NCBI GenBank assembly: GCA_001314685.1
Contig: LJNT01000164.1
Span: forward strand, 1 to 35,043
Origin: Rhodobacteraceae bacterium HLUCCA09
GTDB taxonomy: Bacteria; Pseudomonadota; Alphaproteobacteria; Rhodobacterales; Rhodobacteraceae
Length of the DNA stretch: 35,043 bases
Direction of reading: 5' to 3'
Shown piece after piece: positions 18,936 through 26,939 of the stretch. Position 1 is the first letter of the stretch, and every line of letters begins with the position of its first letter. The translations under genes and the position numbers were made by a program. The notes beneath the pieces were generated by a model. It ran no database searches. It was not told the DNA's origin and was given only the letters and a program-made list of their open reading frames with translations.

Positions 18936-20333
18936 ATGACCAGCGAGTCCGCCGTGCCGCGCGGCCCCTTCGACGTGGCCATTGTCGGCGGCGGGGTGGT
19001 GGGCTGCGCGCTCGCCCGGCGCTTCGCGCTCGCGGGGGCCTCGGTGGTGCTGATGGAAAAGGCGGTCGACATCCTCGACGGCGCCTCGAAGGGCAACAGC
19101 GCCATTCTGCACACCGGCTTCGACGCGCCGCCGGGCTCGCTCGAGGCGGCCTGCATCGCCGAGGGCTACCGTGACTACGACGAGATCCACGCCCGCCTCG
19201 GCCTGCCGCTGATCCGCTCGGGCGCCCTCGTCGTCGCGTGGACCGACGCGCAGGAGGCGGCGCTGCCGTCGCTGATGGAGAAGGCCCGCGCCAACGGGGT
19301 GAGCGACGTCGCCCCCCTCACCCGCGCCGAGACGCTGGCGCTCGAGCCGCATCTCGCGCCCACCCTGCGCGCAAGTTTCCGGGTTCCGCGCGAGGGGCTG
19401 ATCGACCCGTGGTCGGCGCCGCTCGCCTACCTGACGCAGGCGATGGCGCACGGCGCAGAGGTGCTGCGCGGCTGCGCGGTGACGGGCGGGGCGCGGGCCG
19501 GCGACCTCTGGCGGCTCGACACAACCCTGGGCGAGGTCTCGGCGCGGCTCGTGATCAACGCGGCGGGGCTCTACGGCGATCTGCTCGACGAGGCGCTGAT
19601 CGGCCGGCGCGACTTCACCATTCGGCCGCGCAAGGGCCAGTTCGTCGTCTACGACAAGCCGGCGGCGGCGCTCGCGGGTCACATCCTGCTGCCGGTGCCG
19701 ACAGCGATCACCAAGGGCATCGTCGTCTGCCGCACCGCCTGGGGCAACCTGCTTGTCGGCCCCACCGCTGAAGAGCAGGAGGACCGCGCCAACGCCCCCC
19801 TCGACCATGCCACGCTCGACGCCCTGCGCGCGAAGGGAGAAGAGATCCTGCCCGCCCTCGCCGAGCACGACGTGACCGCCGTCTATGCCGGCCTGCGCCC
19901 CGCGACGGAGGAAAAGGACTACCGGATCGCGGTGCACGAGGCCGGCAGCTACGTCACCGTGGGCGGCATCCGCTCGACGGGGCTGAGCGCCGCGCTCGGC
20001 ATCGCCTCGCACGTGCTGCGGCTGGCGCAAGAGGCAGGGCATGGCTGGCAGGCGCCGAACGAGGTGGCCTGGCCCAGGATGCGCAACATCTCGATCGCCG
20101 CCCCGCGCGACCACGAGAGCGCCGGGAACGGCGGCATAGTCTGCCATTGCGAGCAGGTGACGCGGCGCGAGATCGAGGCGGCGCTGTCGGCCCCCCTGCC
20201 CGCCCGCAGCCTCTCCGGGCTGAAGCGGCGCACGCGGGTGACGATGGGGCGTTGCCAGGGCTTCCACTGCTCGGGGCCGCTCGCGCGCATGACGGCGGGC
20301 GCGTTCGACCTGCCCATGGCCGGCAATGGCTGA
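18936..20333 (+). CDS. FAD-dependent oxidoreductase, GlpA-like, with C-terminal BFD-type cysteine domain
   Basis: A 465-residue FAD enzyme of the DAO/GlpA family. The dinucleotide-binding motif VGGGVVGCALARRF is at the N-terminus and NSAILHTGFDA follows. The C-terminal region has four cysteines in the BFD-like [2Fe-2S] arrangement: Cys403, Cys405 (VCHCEQVT), Cys440 and Cys445 (GRCQGFHC). E. coli GlpA has the same two-domain plan but is longer. The probable reaction is oxidation of sn-glycerol 3-phosphate or a related polyol phosphate to the ketone, passing electrons on to a partner. AAAGGAGA about 8 bases before the ATG fixes the start. It overlaps the next oxidoreductase gene by eight bases and shares an operon with an FGGY kinase, which supports a kinase-then-dehydrogenase pathway. 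Confidence 0.87.
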   Translation: MTSESAVPRGPFDVAIVGGGVVGCALARRFALAGASVVLMEKAVDILDGASKGNSAILHTGFDAPPGSLEAACIAEGYRDYDEIHARLGLPLIRSGALVVAWTDAQEAALPSLMEKARANGVSDVAPLTRAETLALEPHLAPTLRASFRVPREGLIDPWSAPLAYLTQAMAHGAEVLRGCAVTGGARAGDLWRLDTTLGEVSARLVINAAGLYGDLLDEALIGRRDFTIRPRKGQFVVYDKPAAALAGHILLPVPTAITKGIVVCRTAWGNLLVGPTAEEQEDRANAPLDHATLDALRAKGEEILPALAEHDVTAVYAGLRPATEEKDYRIAVHEAGSYVTVGGIRSTGLSAALGIASHVLRLAQEAGHGWQAPNEVAWPRMRNISIAAPRDHESAGNGGIVCHCEQVTRREIEAALSAPLPARSLSGLKRRTRVTMGRCQGFHCSGPLARMTAGAFDLPMAGNG

Positions 20334-21543
20334 CATTCCGGCCGAGGTCGACGTGGCCATCGTCGGGGCCGGCCCGGCGGGGCTGGCCGCCGCGACCGAG
20401 CTCTGCCGCCTGCGCGCGGGGCGCGTGCTGGTGGTCGAGCGCGAGGCCGAGGCGGGCGGTGTGCCGCGCTTCTGCGGCCACTCTCCCTATGGCATGCGCG
20501 AGTTCGGCCGGCCGATGCTCGGCCCCGGCTACGCCCGGGCGCTGGTGGCACGGGCGGAGGCGGCGGGCGCGCAGATCGCCACCGGCGTCACCGTCACCGC
20601 CCTGCGCGACGGGCCGCGCCTGACAGTCACGTCCGACGCCGGCACGGGCGAGGTCGCCGCGCGGCTCGTCCTGCTGACGACCGGCATCCGCGAGACGACG
20701 CGGGCGGGCCGGATGATCGGCGGAACCAAGCCCGGCGGCGTGCTCACCACCGGCGGCCTGCAGGGCCTCGTCTACGGCGCGGGGCTACGCCCTTTCCGGC
20801 GGCCCGTCATCCTCGGCACCGAGCTCGTCGCCTTCTCGGCGATCCTCACCTGCCGCCACGCCGGCATCCGGCCCGCGGCGATGGTCGAGCCGGGGGCGCG
20901 CATCACCGCCCGGCACCCGGCGGGCCTGCTGCCGCGCCTGCTCGGCCTCCCCCTGCATCTCGGCACCGATCTCGCCGCCATCGAGGGGCGCGAGCGGGTC
21001 GAGGCGGTGGTGCTGCGCTCGGGCGGGGCCGAGCGGCGGCTCGAGGCGGACGGAGTGATCGTGACCGGCCGCTTCCGGCCCGAGGCGACGCTGTCGCGCG
21101 AGGGCGGGCTGACCTACGACCCGGCGACGGGCGGGCCGGAGGTCGACGAGTACGGCCGCACCTCCGATCCCGCGATCTTTGCCGCGGGCAACCTGCTGCG
21201 CCCCGTCGAGACGGCGGGCTGGTGCTGGGGCGAGGGGCGCGCCGTGGCCGGCGCCATGGCCGTCGCGCTGGCGGGCGCGCTGCCGCCCCCCGCCGTTCGG
21301 CGCGTCGCCCGCACGGGCGCGATTGCCTGGGTGGTGCCGCAGCGCATCGCGGGGGGCTGCTCGCCCGCGCTCGACACCCTGCAGATGCGGGCGGCCCGGG
21401 CCGCCTCGGGGCGGCTGTCGCTGTCGGTCGACGGGCACGAGGCCGCCGCCCGTGCCCTCCGCGCCCTGCCGGAGCGGCGGATGCTGCTGCCCCTGCCCGC
21501 CGGCACGGGATCGCCGGAAGTCAGGCTGGAGGCCGCGCCATGA
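20326..21543 (+). CDS. HcnB-like FAD/NAD(P) pyridine nucleotide-disulfide oxidoreductase
   Basis: A 405-residue flavoprotein. VGAGPAGLAAATEL near residue 12 binds FAD, and LVVEREAEAGGVPRFCGHS follows. The second nucleotide-binding region is around PVILGTELVAFS. FAAGNLLRPVETAGWCWGEG is the FAD C-terminal motif. The family includes HcnB, the alpha subunits of amine and opine oxidases, and the partner of short GlpA-like proteins. In many such clusters a small DUF1667 protein is the third member; I do not see one here. It probably forms an electron-transferring complex with the upstream GlpA-like protein, with which it overlaps by eight bases. Its stop lies in an ATGA that repeats exactly 134 bases later at the kinase start. 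Confidence 0.85.
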   Translation: MADIPAEVDVAIVGAGPAGLAAATELCRLRAGRVLVVEREAEAGGVPRFCGHSPYGMREFGRPMLGPGYARALVARAEAAGAQIATGVTVTALRDGPRLTVTSDAGTGEVAARLVLLTTGIRETTRAGRMIGGTKPGGVLTTGGLQGLVYGAGLRPFRRPVILGTELVAFSAILTCRHAGIRPAAMVEPGARITARHPAGLLPRLLGLPLHLGTDLAAIEGRERVEAVVLRSGGAERRLEADGVIVTGRFRPEATLSREGGLTYDPATGGPEVDEYGRTSDPAIFAAGNLLRPVETAGWCWGEGRAVAGAMAVALAGALPPPAVRRVARTGAIAWVVPQRIAGGCSPALDTLQMRAARAASGRLSLSVDGHEAAARALRALPERRMLLPLPAGTGSPEVRLEAAP

Positions 21544-21678
21544 CGGCACCCGCGCGCCGTCTCGACACGGCGAGCAGTCTGCCGGAGGCTGGTCGTCTCG
21601 CGTCGGCCCTGTCGGGCCGGGATCGGCCCCGGCACACCGGAGCGCGACCGGGCCCGCCCCCGGAGGCCGCGCCATGAC
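21528..21678 (+). repeat. 17-bp direct repeats bounding a 134-bp insertion-like segment
   Basis: GGAGGCCGCGCCATGAC occurs at 21528-21544 and again at 21662-21678, exactly. The first copy contains the stop of the HcnB-like gene, the second the start of the kinase. Removing one copy and the intervening DNA would leave an ideal four-base ATGA overlap between the two genes. The segment also holds a 45-codon frame from ATG 21540 to TGA 21677 (MTAPARRLDTASSLPEAG...), which matches nothing I recognise and is probably fortuitous. Confidence 0.8.
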
Positions 21679-23092
21679 CATTCTCGCGCTCGACCAGGGC
21701 ACCACCAGCACCCGCGCGGTGATCGTGGGCGAGGACGGCACGGTGCGCGTGGCCCGAGCCGTCGCGCACCGTCAGTCCTACCCCGGCCCCGGCCGGGTGG
21801 AGCACGACCCCGAGGAGCTGCTCGCCAACCTCTCTGCCTGCCTCGACGCCGCGCCCGGCGCCCGCGCCGTGGGCCTTGCCAACCAGGGCGAGAGCTGCCT
21901 TGGCTGGGACGCGCAGACGGGACGCGCGATCACCCCCGTCATCGTCTGGCAGGACGAGCGGACGACCCCCGTGGTCGAGCGACTGCGCGCCGAAGGGGCC
22001 GAGACGCTGACGCTCGCCGGCGCGGGTCTGCCGCTCGACCCCTACTTCTCGGCCTCGAAGCTCGGCTGGATCCTGCGCGACGTGCCCGAGGCGCGCGCGC
22101 TGGCACGATCGGGCCGCCTGCGCCTCGGCACGACCGACGCCTTCTTCCGCCATCGCCTCACAGGGCGCTGCGAGACCGATCCCACCACCGCCTCGCGCAC
22201 CTCGCTGATGAACCTCGCCACCTGCGCATGGGACGACGAGCTCTGCGCCCTGTTCGGCGTGCCGGTCGAGGCGCTGCCCGCCATCGTGCCCACCACCGGC
22301 GACCTGGGCCGGACAGGCGGGCTGCCGCTGACCGCCTCGGTCGTCGATCAGCAGGCGGCGCTGCGCGGCCACGGCTGCACGGCGCCCGGCGCTGCCAAGA
22401 TCACCTTTGGCACCGGCGCCTTCGTGCTTGCCGTGGGCGGCGTCACACCCCCCGAGGCCGGGCATGGCCCGCTGCCGACCGTGGCCTGGGCGGAGCGCGA
22501 CGCACCGCCCACCTACGCGCTCGAGGGGGGCGTCTACGCCGCCGCGGCCGCGGTGAACTGGGCGCGAGGCCTCGGCCTCTTCTCCGACTTCGCCGAGATT
22601 TCCGCCTTCGACGCGCCCCCCGCGATCTCGCGCGGGCTGTCCTTCGTGCCCGCGCTCACGGGCCTCGGCTGCCCGCACTGGGACAGGTCGGCCAAGGGCG
22701 CGTGGCTGGGCATGACCCTCGACACCGGGCCGCGCGACCTGGTGCAGGCCGTGCTCGAGGGCGTCGCCTTCCGCGCGGCCGAGGTGCTGGGCGCCATCGG
22801 CCGGGTGCAGCCGCTCGCCGGCCCCGTCTCGGTCGACGGGGGCATGACGCGCAACCCGTGGTTCTGCGCCGTCCTCGCCGACACGCTGGGCGTGCCCGTG
22901 ACCGTGTCGGACGAGCCCGAACTGACCGCCCTCGGCGCGGCAGACCTCGCGGCGGCGGGTGCGGGCCTCGCGCTCTCGCTTCGTCGCGCGGGCCAAACGG
23001 TCGAGCCGCGCCCGCAGCCGCCCGACTGGGCCGACCGCTTCGCCGAGGCGCGCCGTCTCGTGCAGGAGTATGGCGGGACGGGCCGGCGCTGA
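21674..23092 (+). CDS. glpK: FGGY family kinase, glycerol kinase-like
   Basis: A 472-residue FGGY kinase, somewhat shorter than typical glycerol kinase (about 500). The ATP-site DQGTTSTR is at 7-14, the glycerol kinase-like GLPLDPYFSASKLGWIL begins at 118, and the catalytic Asp is Asp225 in VVDQQAA. GTGAFVLAVGG and DGGMTRNPWFCAVLAD are the second ATP-binding signatures. It would phosphorylate glycerol, or a similar polyol, at C3 for the GlpA-like oxidoreductase. Residues 66-100 diverge from classical GlpK (QGESCLGWDA where QRET is usual), so a related polyol cannot be ruled out. The ATG follows GGAGG by 7 bases within the second 17-bp direct repeat. No glycerol facilitator gene is visible nearby. 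Confidence 0.82.
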   Translation: MTILALDQGTTSTRAVIVGEDGTVRVARAVAHRQSYPGPGRVEHDPEELLANLSACLDAAPGARAVGLANQGESCLGWDAQTGRAITPVIVWQDERTTPVVERLRAEGAETLTLAGAGLPLDPYFSASKLGWILRDVPEARALARSGRLRLGTTDAFFRHRLTGRCETDPTTASRTSLMNLATCAWDDELCALFGVPVEALPAIVPTTGDLGRTGGLPLTASVVDQQAALRGHGCTAPGAAKITFGTGAFVLAVGGVTPPEAGHGPLPTVAWAERDAPPTYALEGGVYAAAAAVNWARGLGLFSDFAEISAFDAPPAISRGLSFVPALTGLGCPHWDRSAKGAWLGMTLDTGPRDLVQAVLEGVAFRAAEVLGAIGRVQPLAGPVSVDGGMTRNPWFCAVLADTLGVPVTVSDEPELTALGAADLAAAGAGLALSLRRAGQTVEPRPQPPDWADRFAEARRLVQEYGGTGRR

Positions 23093-23291
23093 CATGCGCA
23101 CCCCGGATGCGCCCGCATGGCGAATCCCCTCTCCGGGCGAGGCTTTTCACTCCACGAACAATGCCGCGCCGGCCGCGTGACCGTTTCCGCTTCCGCACAA
23201 CAGGCCGGGCAGAACGCGCCGCAGTGCAGATTACGCTAGGGCACTGGGGCGCAGTGAGCTAATCGCTTCGTCCGACCGGCGCGGGGGACGC

Positions 23292-24200
23292 ATGAGCGAG
23301 ACACTCGATTACGGTGACTACACCGCCCGGCCAGTCGCCGACGGCGATCGGTCGCAGGCCGCTGACATCGGCGAGCGCGCGCTGCGCGCGCTCTACGACG
23401 GGCCGCTGCTACCCTACGCGCTCCTGCGCTACCGGCTGATGCTGCGGCGCTGCCGCCACACCGACCGCCACACCTACACCACCTTCCTGCGATCGCCCGG
23501 GCAGCTGCGCCTGCTCGCCGGCCCGGTGATCGACTTCCTGCGGCCTGGCGGTGCCGGCGGCGAACGGCTCGAGATCGTGCTTCTCGCCTGCTCCAACGGG
23601 GCAGAGGCCTACACGATCGCGTCCTGGCTCCACCGGCACCGGCCGGGGCTCGACTTTCGCATCCGCGCCTCCGACCTGCACCCCGGGATGGCGGCCCGGG
23701 CGCGCGCCGCGCGCTACAGCGCCGCCGAGGTCCTGCACGGGCCGTTCGTGACCCGCGCCTTCCTGCGCGACACGTTCCTCGAGGAGGGGGCGGAGTTCGT
23801 CGTGCGGCCCGAGATCCGCGCCCGTGTCGAGGTCGAGCAGGCCGACCTGCTCGACGCGGCACGCCTGAGCGCGCGCTTCGGACCGGTGCCGCTGGTCGTG
23901 GCGCAGAACGTGCTGTTCCACCTGCCCGACCCGGCCGCCGAGCGCGCCTTCGCCGGGCTCACCGGCCTGCTGGCCCCTCGCGCCGTGCTGATGGTCGCGG
24001 GGATGAACCTCGAACTGCGGGCGCGGCTGACGGCGCAGGCCGGCCTCGCGCCCTTCGCGCAGGACGTGCGCCGCATCCATCGCGAGGGCCGGGCCCATAC
24101 GCCGCCGCACTGGTGGCGGGTGCCGTGGGGCGCCGAGCCCTACCTGCCCTTCCGCCACGACCCGGTGCGCCGCTACGCGACCGTGTTCCGCCGCGGCTGA
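23292..24200 (+). CDS. Orphan CheR-like SAM-dependent methyltransferase
   Basis: A 302-residue protein with the CheR methyltransferase plan. A helical N-terminal segment precedes the SAM-binding motif LLACSNGAEAYTIASWL (counterpart of the CheR GCSTGEEPYS motif), then RIRASDLHPGMAARARAARY and VVAQNVLFHLPDP. No chemotaxis genes lie nearby, so glutamyl methylation of a receptor is not supported by context. The altered motif I (Ser-Asn-Gly-Ala for Ser-Thr-Gly-Glu) is worth noting, because the Glu normally sits near the SAM. The start at 23292 follows a GGGGGA stretch. The substrate is unknown. The gene stands alone, 57 bases before tRNA-Trp. Confidence 0.75.
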   Translation: MSETLDYGDYTARPVADGDRSQAADIGERALRALYDGPLLPYALLRYRLMLRRCRHTDRHTYTTFLRSPGQLRLLAGPVIDFLRPGGAGGERLEIVLLACSNGAEAYTIASWLHRHRPGLDFRIRASDLHPGMAARARAARYSAAEVLHGPFVTRAFLRDTFLEEGAEFVVRPEIRARVEVEQADLLDAARLSARFGPVPLVVAQNVLFHLPDPAAERAFAGLTGLLAPRAVLMVAGMNLELRARLTAQAGLAPFAQDVRRIHREGRAHTPPHWWRVPWGAEPYLPFRHDPVRRYATVFRRG

Positions 24201-24256
24201 GGCATGCCGATCCGCTTGACGCCGCCCCGGCGAGTTCTTAAGCCGAGAGCGGCCTT

Positions 24257-24332
24257 AGGGGTATAGCTCAGTTGGTAGAGCATCGGTCTCCAAAACCGAG
24301 GGTCGTGGGTTCGAGTCCCTCTGCCCCTGCCA
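24257..24332 (+). tRNA. trnW: tRNA-Trp (anticodon CCA)
   Basis: A complete cloverleaf can be drawn. The acceptor arm AGGGGTA pairs with TGCCCCT, the D arm is GCTC...GAGC, and the anticodon stem TCGGT/ACCGA has loop CTCCAAA with anticodon CCA. The T arm is GTGGG TTCGAGT CCCTC-like. The discriminator is G and CCA is encoded. In many alphaproteobacteria this tRNA precedes secE-nusG; here no such genes follow. Confidence 0.96.
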
Positions 24333-24907
24333 GGCAAATCAAGGACGTGCGGTATGTGATGGGGGCCATGCGCTCCCGGTCCGGTCATCCGCTGCTGGCG
24401 ACGGCGCGTCGGGCCGGGCCCGCAGATCGGTGGAATTGAGCCCGTCGAGCGAGGCGTGGACGTAGAGCATCCGGCTTTCGCATTCGCGGCTGCGGCCCTC
24501 ATGCACCGCCATTTCGGAGAGCAGCGCTCCTGCACGCAAGAGGCGCGCGACGCACCAGCCCCGGCAGTCGCAGCAATGCCGCTCGGGGCGCAGACCCGGC
24601 TCCCGCTTCAGGTCTCCGATGGCGTGGCTGATCGGGGATGCGGCCTCCCACGGCCGTTCATGGTGACACCGCCAACCGTTCGGCGACGGCCACGAGGTCT
24701 CGAAGAACCTTCCAGGTCGTCGCCCCCGTGCAGCCTTGCCTCCTAACGTGCGGTATCAAGACCTTCCGGGGTTCCGCTCGGTCAACGCCCTTGCCTGACG
24801 GCACGTGTCAGGGTGGCCGGGGCGCTACCCCCGTCGCCCGTTCCGGGCGCCTCCCCCGGAGTATTTGGACCAGGATGATGGGGCGGGCCAGCGCCGAGCG
24901 GCACCGC
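24333..24907. other. Gene-poor region after tRNA-Trp; possible decayed gene on the minus strand
   Basis: No intact gene was recognised. On the minus strand an open frame of about 130 codons runs leftwards from about 24745 to 24339 without a plausible start before an internal ATG (MAVHEGRSRECESRMLYV...). It contains CCDCRGWCVARLLRAG but no domain I know, so it may be a remnant or chance. Near the right end lie a small hairpin (24794-24812, CCTGAC/GTCAGG) and repeat copy B, which in this orientation follows no surviving gene. Confidence 0.4.
24819..24879 (+). repeat. Double-hairpin intergenic repeat, copy B
   Basis: Hairpin 1 is GGGG-CGCTA-CCCC (24819-24831). Hairpin 2 is GTCGCCC-GTTCC-GGGCGCC (24833-24851, one mismatch). 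CTCCCCCGGAGTATTT and CAGGATGATGG follow. The GTTCC loop is shared with copies A and D. Unlike the others it does not sit behind a recognisable gene in its own orientation. Confidence 0.7.
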
Positions 24908-26062
24908 TCAGAGCGGCAGGGCGCGCTCGACGAGGCGGGCGAGGAGCGAGGCGCCGAGCGGCGCGACGGCGTCGTTGAAGTCGAAGCGAGGCTGGTGCAG
25001 GCCCGGCCCCTCGCCCTGCCCGAGAAAGAGGAAGGCGCCGGGCCGAGCGGCGAGCATGTAGGCGAAATCCTCCGCCCCCATCTCGCGCGGGGCGACGGCG
25101 GTGACGCAGGGGGCGACTTCGGCGGCGACCTCGGCGGCGAAGGCGGCGCGGGCGGCGTCGTTCACCACCACCGGATATTCGCGGATGTAGTCGAGCCGCG
25201 CCGAGACGCCGTAGGCGGCCGCAGTGCCCGCCACGATCTCGCCCAGCCGTCGCTCGACCATGTCGCGCACTGCGTCGTCGAAGCTGCGCACCGTGCCATT
25301 CAGCATGGCGCGGGCCGGCACCACGTTGTCGGTCGTGCCGGCGTGGACCTGGGTGAGCGACAGCACCATCTCGTCGGCCGCGTGTCGGTTGCGCGAGACG
25401 ATGGTGGGCAGGGCCTGGCCGATGGCGAGCGCGGCCGGGATCGGGTCGCGCGTCTCGTTGGGGGTGGCGGCGTGCCCGCCCGTGCCCTCGACATGCACGA
25501 AGAAGGTGTCGACCGCGGCGAGGAAGGGGCCGGGCCGGGTGGCCACATGGCCCTCGGGCAGGCCGGGCGCGGTGTGCAGCGCATAGACCTCCTCGATCCC
25601 GAAGCGCTCCATGATCCCCTCGTTCACCATCACGCCGCCGCCGCCGCCCGCCTCTTCCGCCGGCTGGAAGATCAGCGCGACGCGGCCGGCGAAGGCGCGC
25701 GTCTCGGCGAGATAGCGCGCGGCGCCCAGCAGCATCGCGGTGTGCCCGTCGTGGCCGCAGGCATGCATCCGCCCCGGCACGGTCGAGGCGTGGGGCGCGC
25801 CGGTCGCCTCGTCAACGGGCAGCGCGTCCATGTCGGCGCGCAGGCCCACGGTGGGGCCCGGGCGCGCGCCCTCGATCAGCGCGACGACCCCCGAGGTGGC
25901 GATGCGCTCGTGGATCGCGTCGACCCCGAACTCGCGCAGCCGCTCGGCCACGAAGCCGGCCGTGCCGTGGCACTCGAAGCCGAGCTCGGGGTGGGCGTGC
26001 AGGTGCCGGCGCCACGCGGTCATGTCGTCGGCGAAGGCGGCGATGCGGTTGACGGCGGGCAC
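24908..26062 (-). CDS. M20 family amidohydrolase (hippurate hydrolase-like)
   Basis: A 384-residue M20D peptidase/amidohydrolase. The N-terminal WRRHLHAHPELGFE block is diagnostic. Metal-binding residues are visible in LRADMDALPV (Asp77), RMHACGHDGH (Cys102, His104, His107) and FQPAEEAGGGG (Glu136, Glu137), with the dimerisation-domain text HVEGTGGHAATPNETRDPI. Such enzymes remove N-acyl groups from amino acids or hydrolyse aryl and indole amides; the substrate cannot be read here. The family start is just before VNRIAAF, so the GTG at 26062 is chosen although its ribosome site (GAGAGA) is weak. It is divergent from mazG with a gap of 61 bases. Confidence 0.92.
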   Translation of the reverse strand: MPAVNRIAAFADDMTAWRRHLHAHPELGFECHGTAGFVAERLREFGVDAIHERIATSGVVALIEGARPGPTVGLRADMDALPVDEATGAPHASTVPGRMHACGHDGHTAMLLGAARYLAETRAFAGRVALIFQPAEEAGGGGGVMVNEGIMERFGIEEVYALHTAPGLPEGHVATRPGPFLAAVDTFFVHVEGTGGHAATPNETRDPIPAALAIGQALPTIVSRNRHAADEMVLSLTQVHAGTTDNVVPARAMLNGTVRSFDDAVRDMVERRLGEIVAGTAAAYGVSARLDYIREYPVVVNDAARAAFAAEVAAEVAPCVTAVAPREMGAEDFAYMLAARPGAFLFLGQGEGPGLHQPRFDFNDAVAPLGASLLARLVERALPL

Positions 26063-26123
26063 GGGGCGCGGTCTCTCTCTGGACAGGTCCGCGCAGACAG
26101 ACACGGAAAAGGCAGGAAGCGCA

Positions 26124-26939
26124 ATGTCCCCTCCCGCGCCGCCCCCCGAGGGGCGCCCCATCGACCGGCTGATCGCCGTCATGGCACGCCTGCGCGACCC
26201 CGAGGCGGGCTGCCCCTGGGACATCGCGCAGACATGGGAGACGATCGCGCCCTACACGATCGAGGAGGCCTACGAGGTGGCCGACGCCATCGAGCGGCAG
26301 GCCTGGGGCGAGCTGAAGGGCGAGCTCGGCGACCTGCTGCTGCAGGTGGTCTATTTCACCCGGATGGGGGCCGAGGAGGGGCGGTTCGACTTCGACACGG
26401 TGGCAGAGGCTATCGCCGACAAGATGGTCGCCCGCCATCCCCACGTCTTCGGCGACGAGAGCCGCGACAAGTCGGCCGACCAGCAGGTGCAGGACTGGGA
26501 GAAGGTAAAGGCCGCCGAGCGGGCGGCGAAGGGCGAGACGCGGGTGCTCGACGGGGTGGCGCTGGGGCTGCCGGCGCTGACCCGCGCGCTCAAGCTGCAG
26601 AAGCGGGCGGCGCGCGTGGGCTTCGACTGGGACGACCCGAAGGCGGTCCTGGCCAAGATCGCCGAGGAGGCGGGAGAGCTCGCCGAGGCGCAGGCGGGCG
26701 CCGACCCCGACGCGCTGGAGGACGAGACGGGCGACCTGCTGTTCGCCGTGGTCAACCTCGCCCGCCATCTGGGCGTCGACCCCGAGGCGGCACTGCGGCG
26801 CACCAACGCCAAGTTCACCCGCCGCTTCGCCGCGGTGGAGGATGCGCTCGCGGCCGAGGGGCGCAGCCCCGCCGGGGCGAGCCTCGACGAGATGGAGGCG
26901 CACTGGCAGGCGGCCAAGCGCACCGAGCGCGGTGGCTGA
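26124..26939 (+). CDS. mazG: Nucleoside triphosphate pyrophosphohydrolase MazG
   Basis: A 271-residue tandem MazG protein that hydrolyses nucleoside triphosphates to monophosphates and pyrophosphate, a housecleaning function. Both repeats are present. The first has the metal-binding helices EEAYEVADAI (47-56) and GELGDLLLQVVYF. The second has EEAGELAEAQ and DETGDLLFAVVNLARHLG. The N-terminal IDRLIAVMARLRDPEAGCPW is the usual family opening. AGGAAG five bases before the ATG fixes the start. Length and motifs match E. coli MazG (263 residues). It is divergent from the amidohydrolase, and no toxin-antitoxin partner is nearby. Confidence 0.96.
   Translation: MSPPAPPPEGRPIDRLIAVMARLRDPEAGCPWDIAQTWETIAPYTIEEAYEVADAIERQAWGELKGELGDLLLQVVYFTRMGAEEGRFDFDTVAEAIADKMVARHPHVFGDESRDKSADQQVQDWEKVKAAERAAKGETRVLDGVALGLPALTRALKLQKRAARVGFDWDDPKAVLAKIAEEAGELAEAQAGADPDALEDETGDLLFAVVNLARHLGVDPEAALRRTNAKFTRRFAAVEDALAAEGRSPAGASLDEMEAHWQAAKRTERGG

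Noticed and set aside
21540-21677. A 45-codon frame with ATGA junctions on both sides
   Set aside because: The junctions come from the 17-bp direct repeat, the peptide has no recognisable features, and it lacks the cysteine motifs of the DUF1667 protein that might be expected there.
24257-24400. Integration site of a mobile island at tRNA-Trp
   Set aside because: No duplicated tRNA end and no integrase were found in the window, so the idea is not supported.
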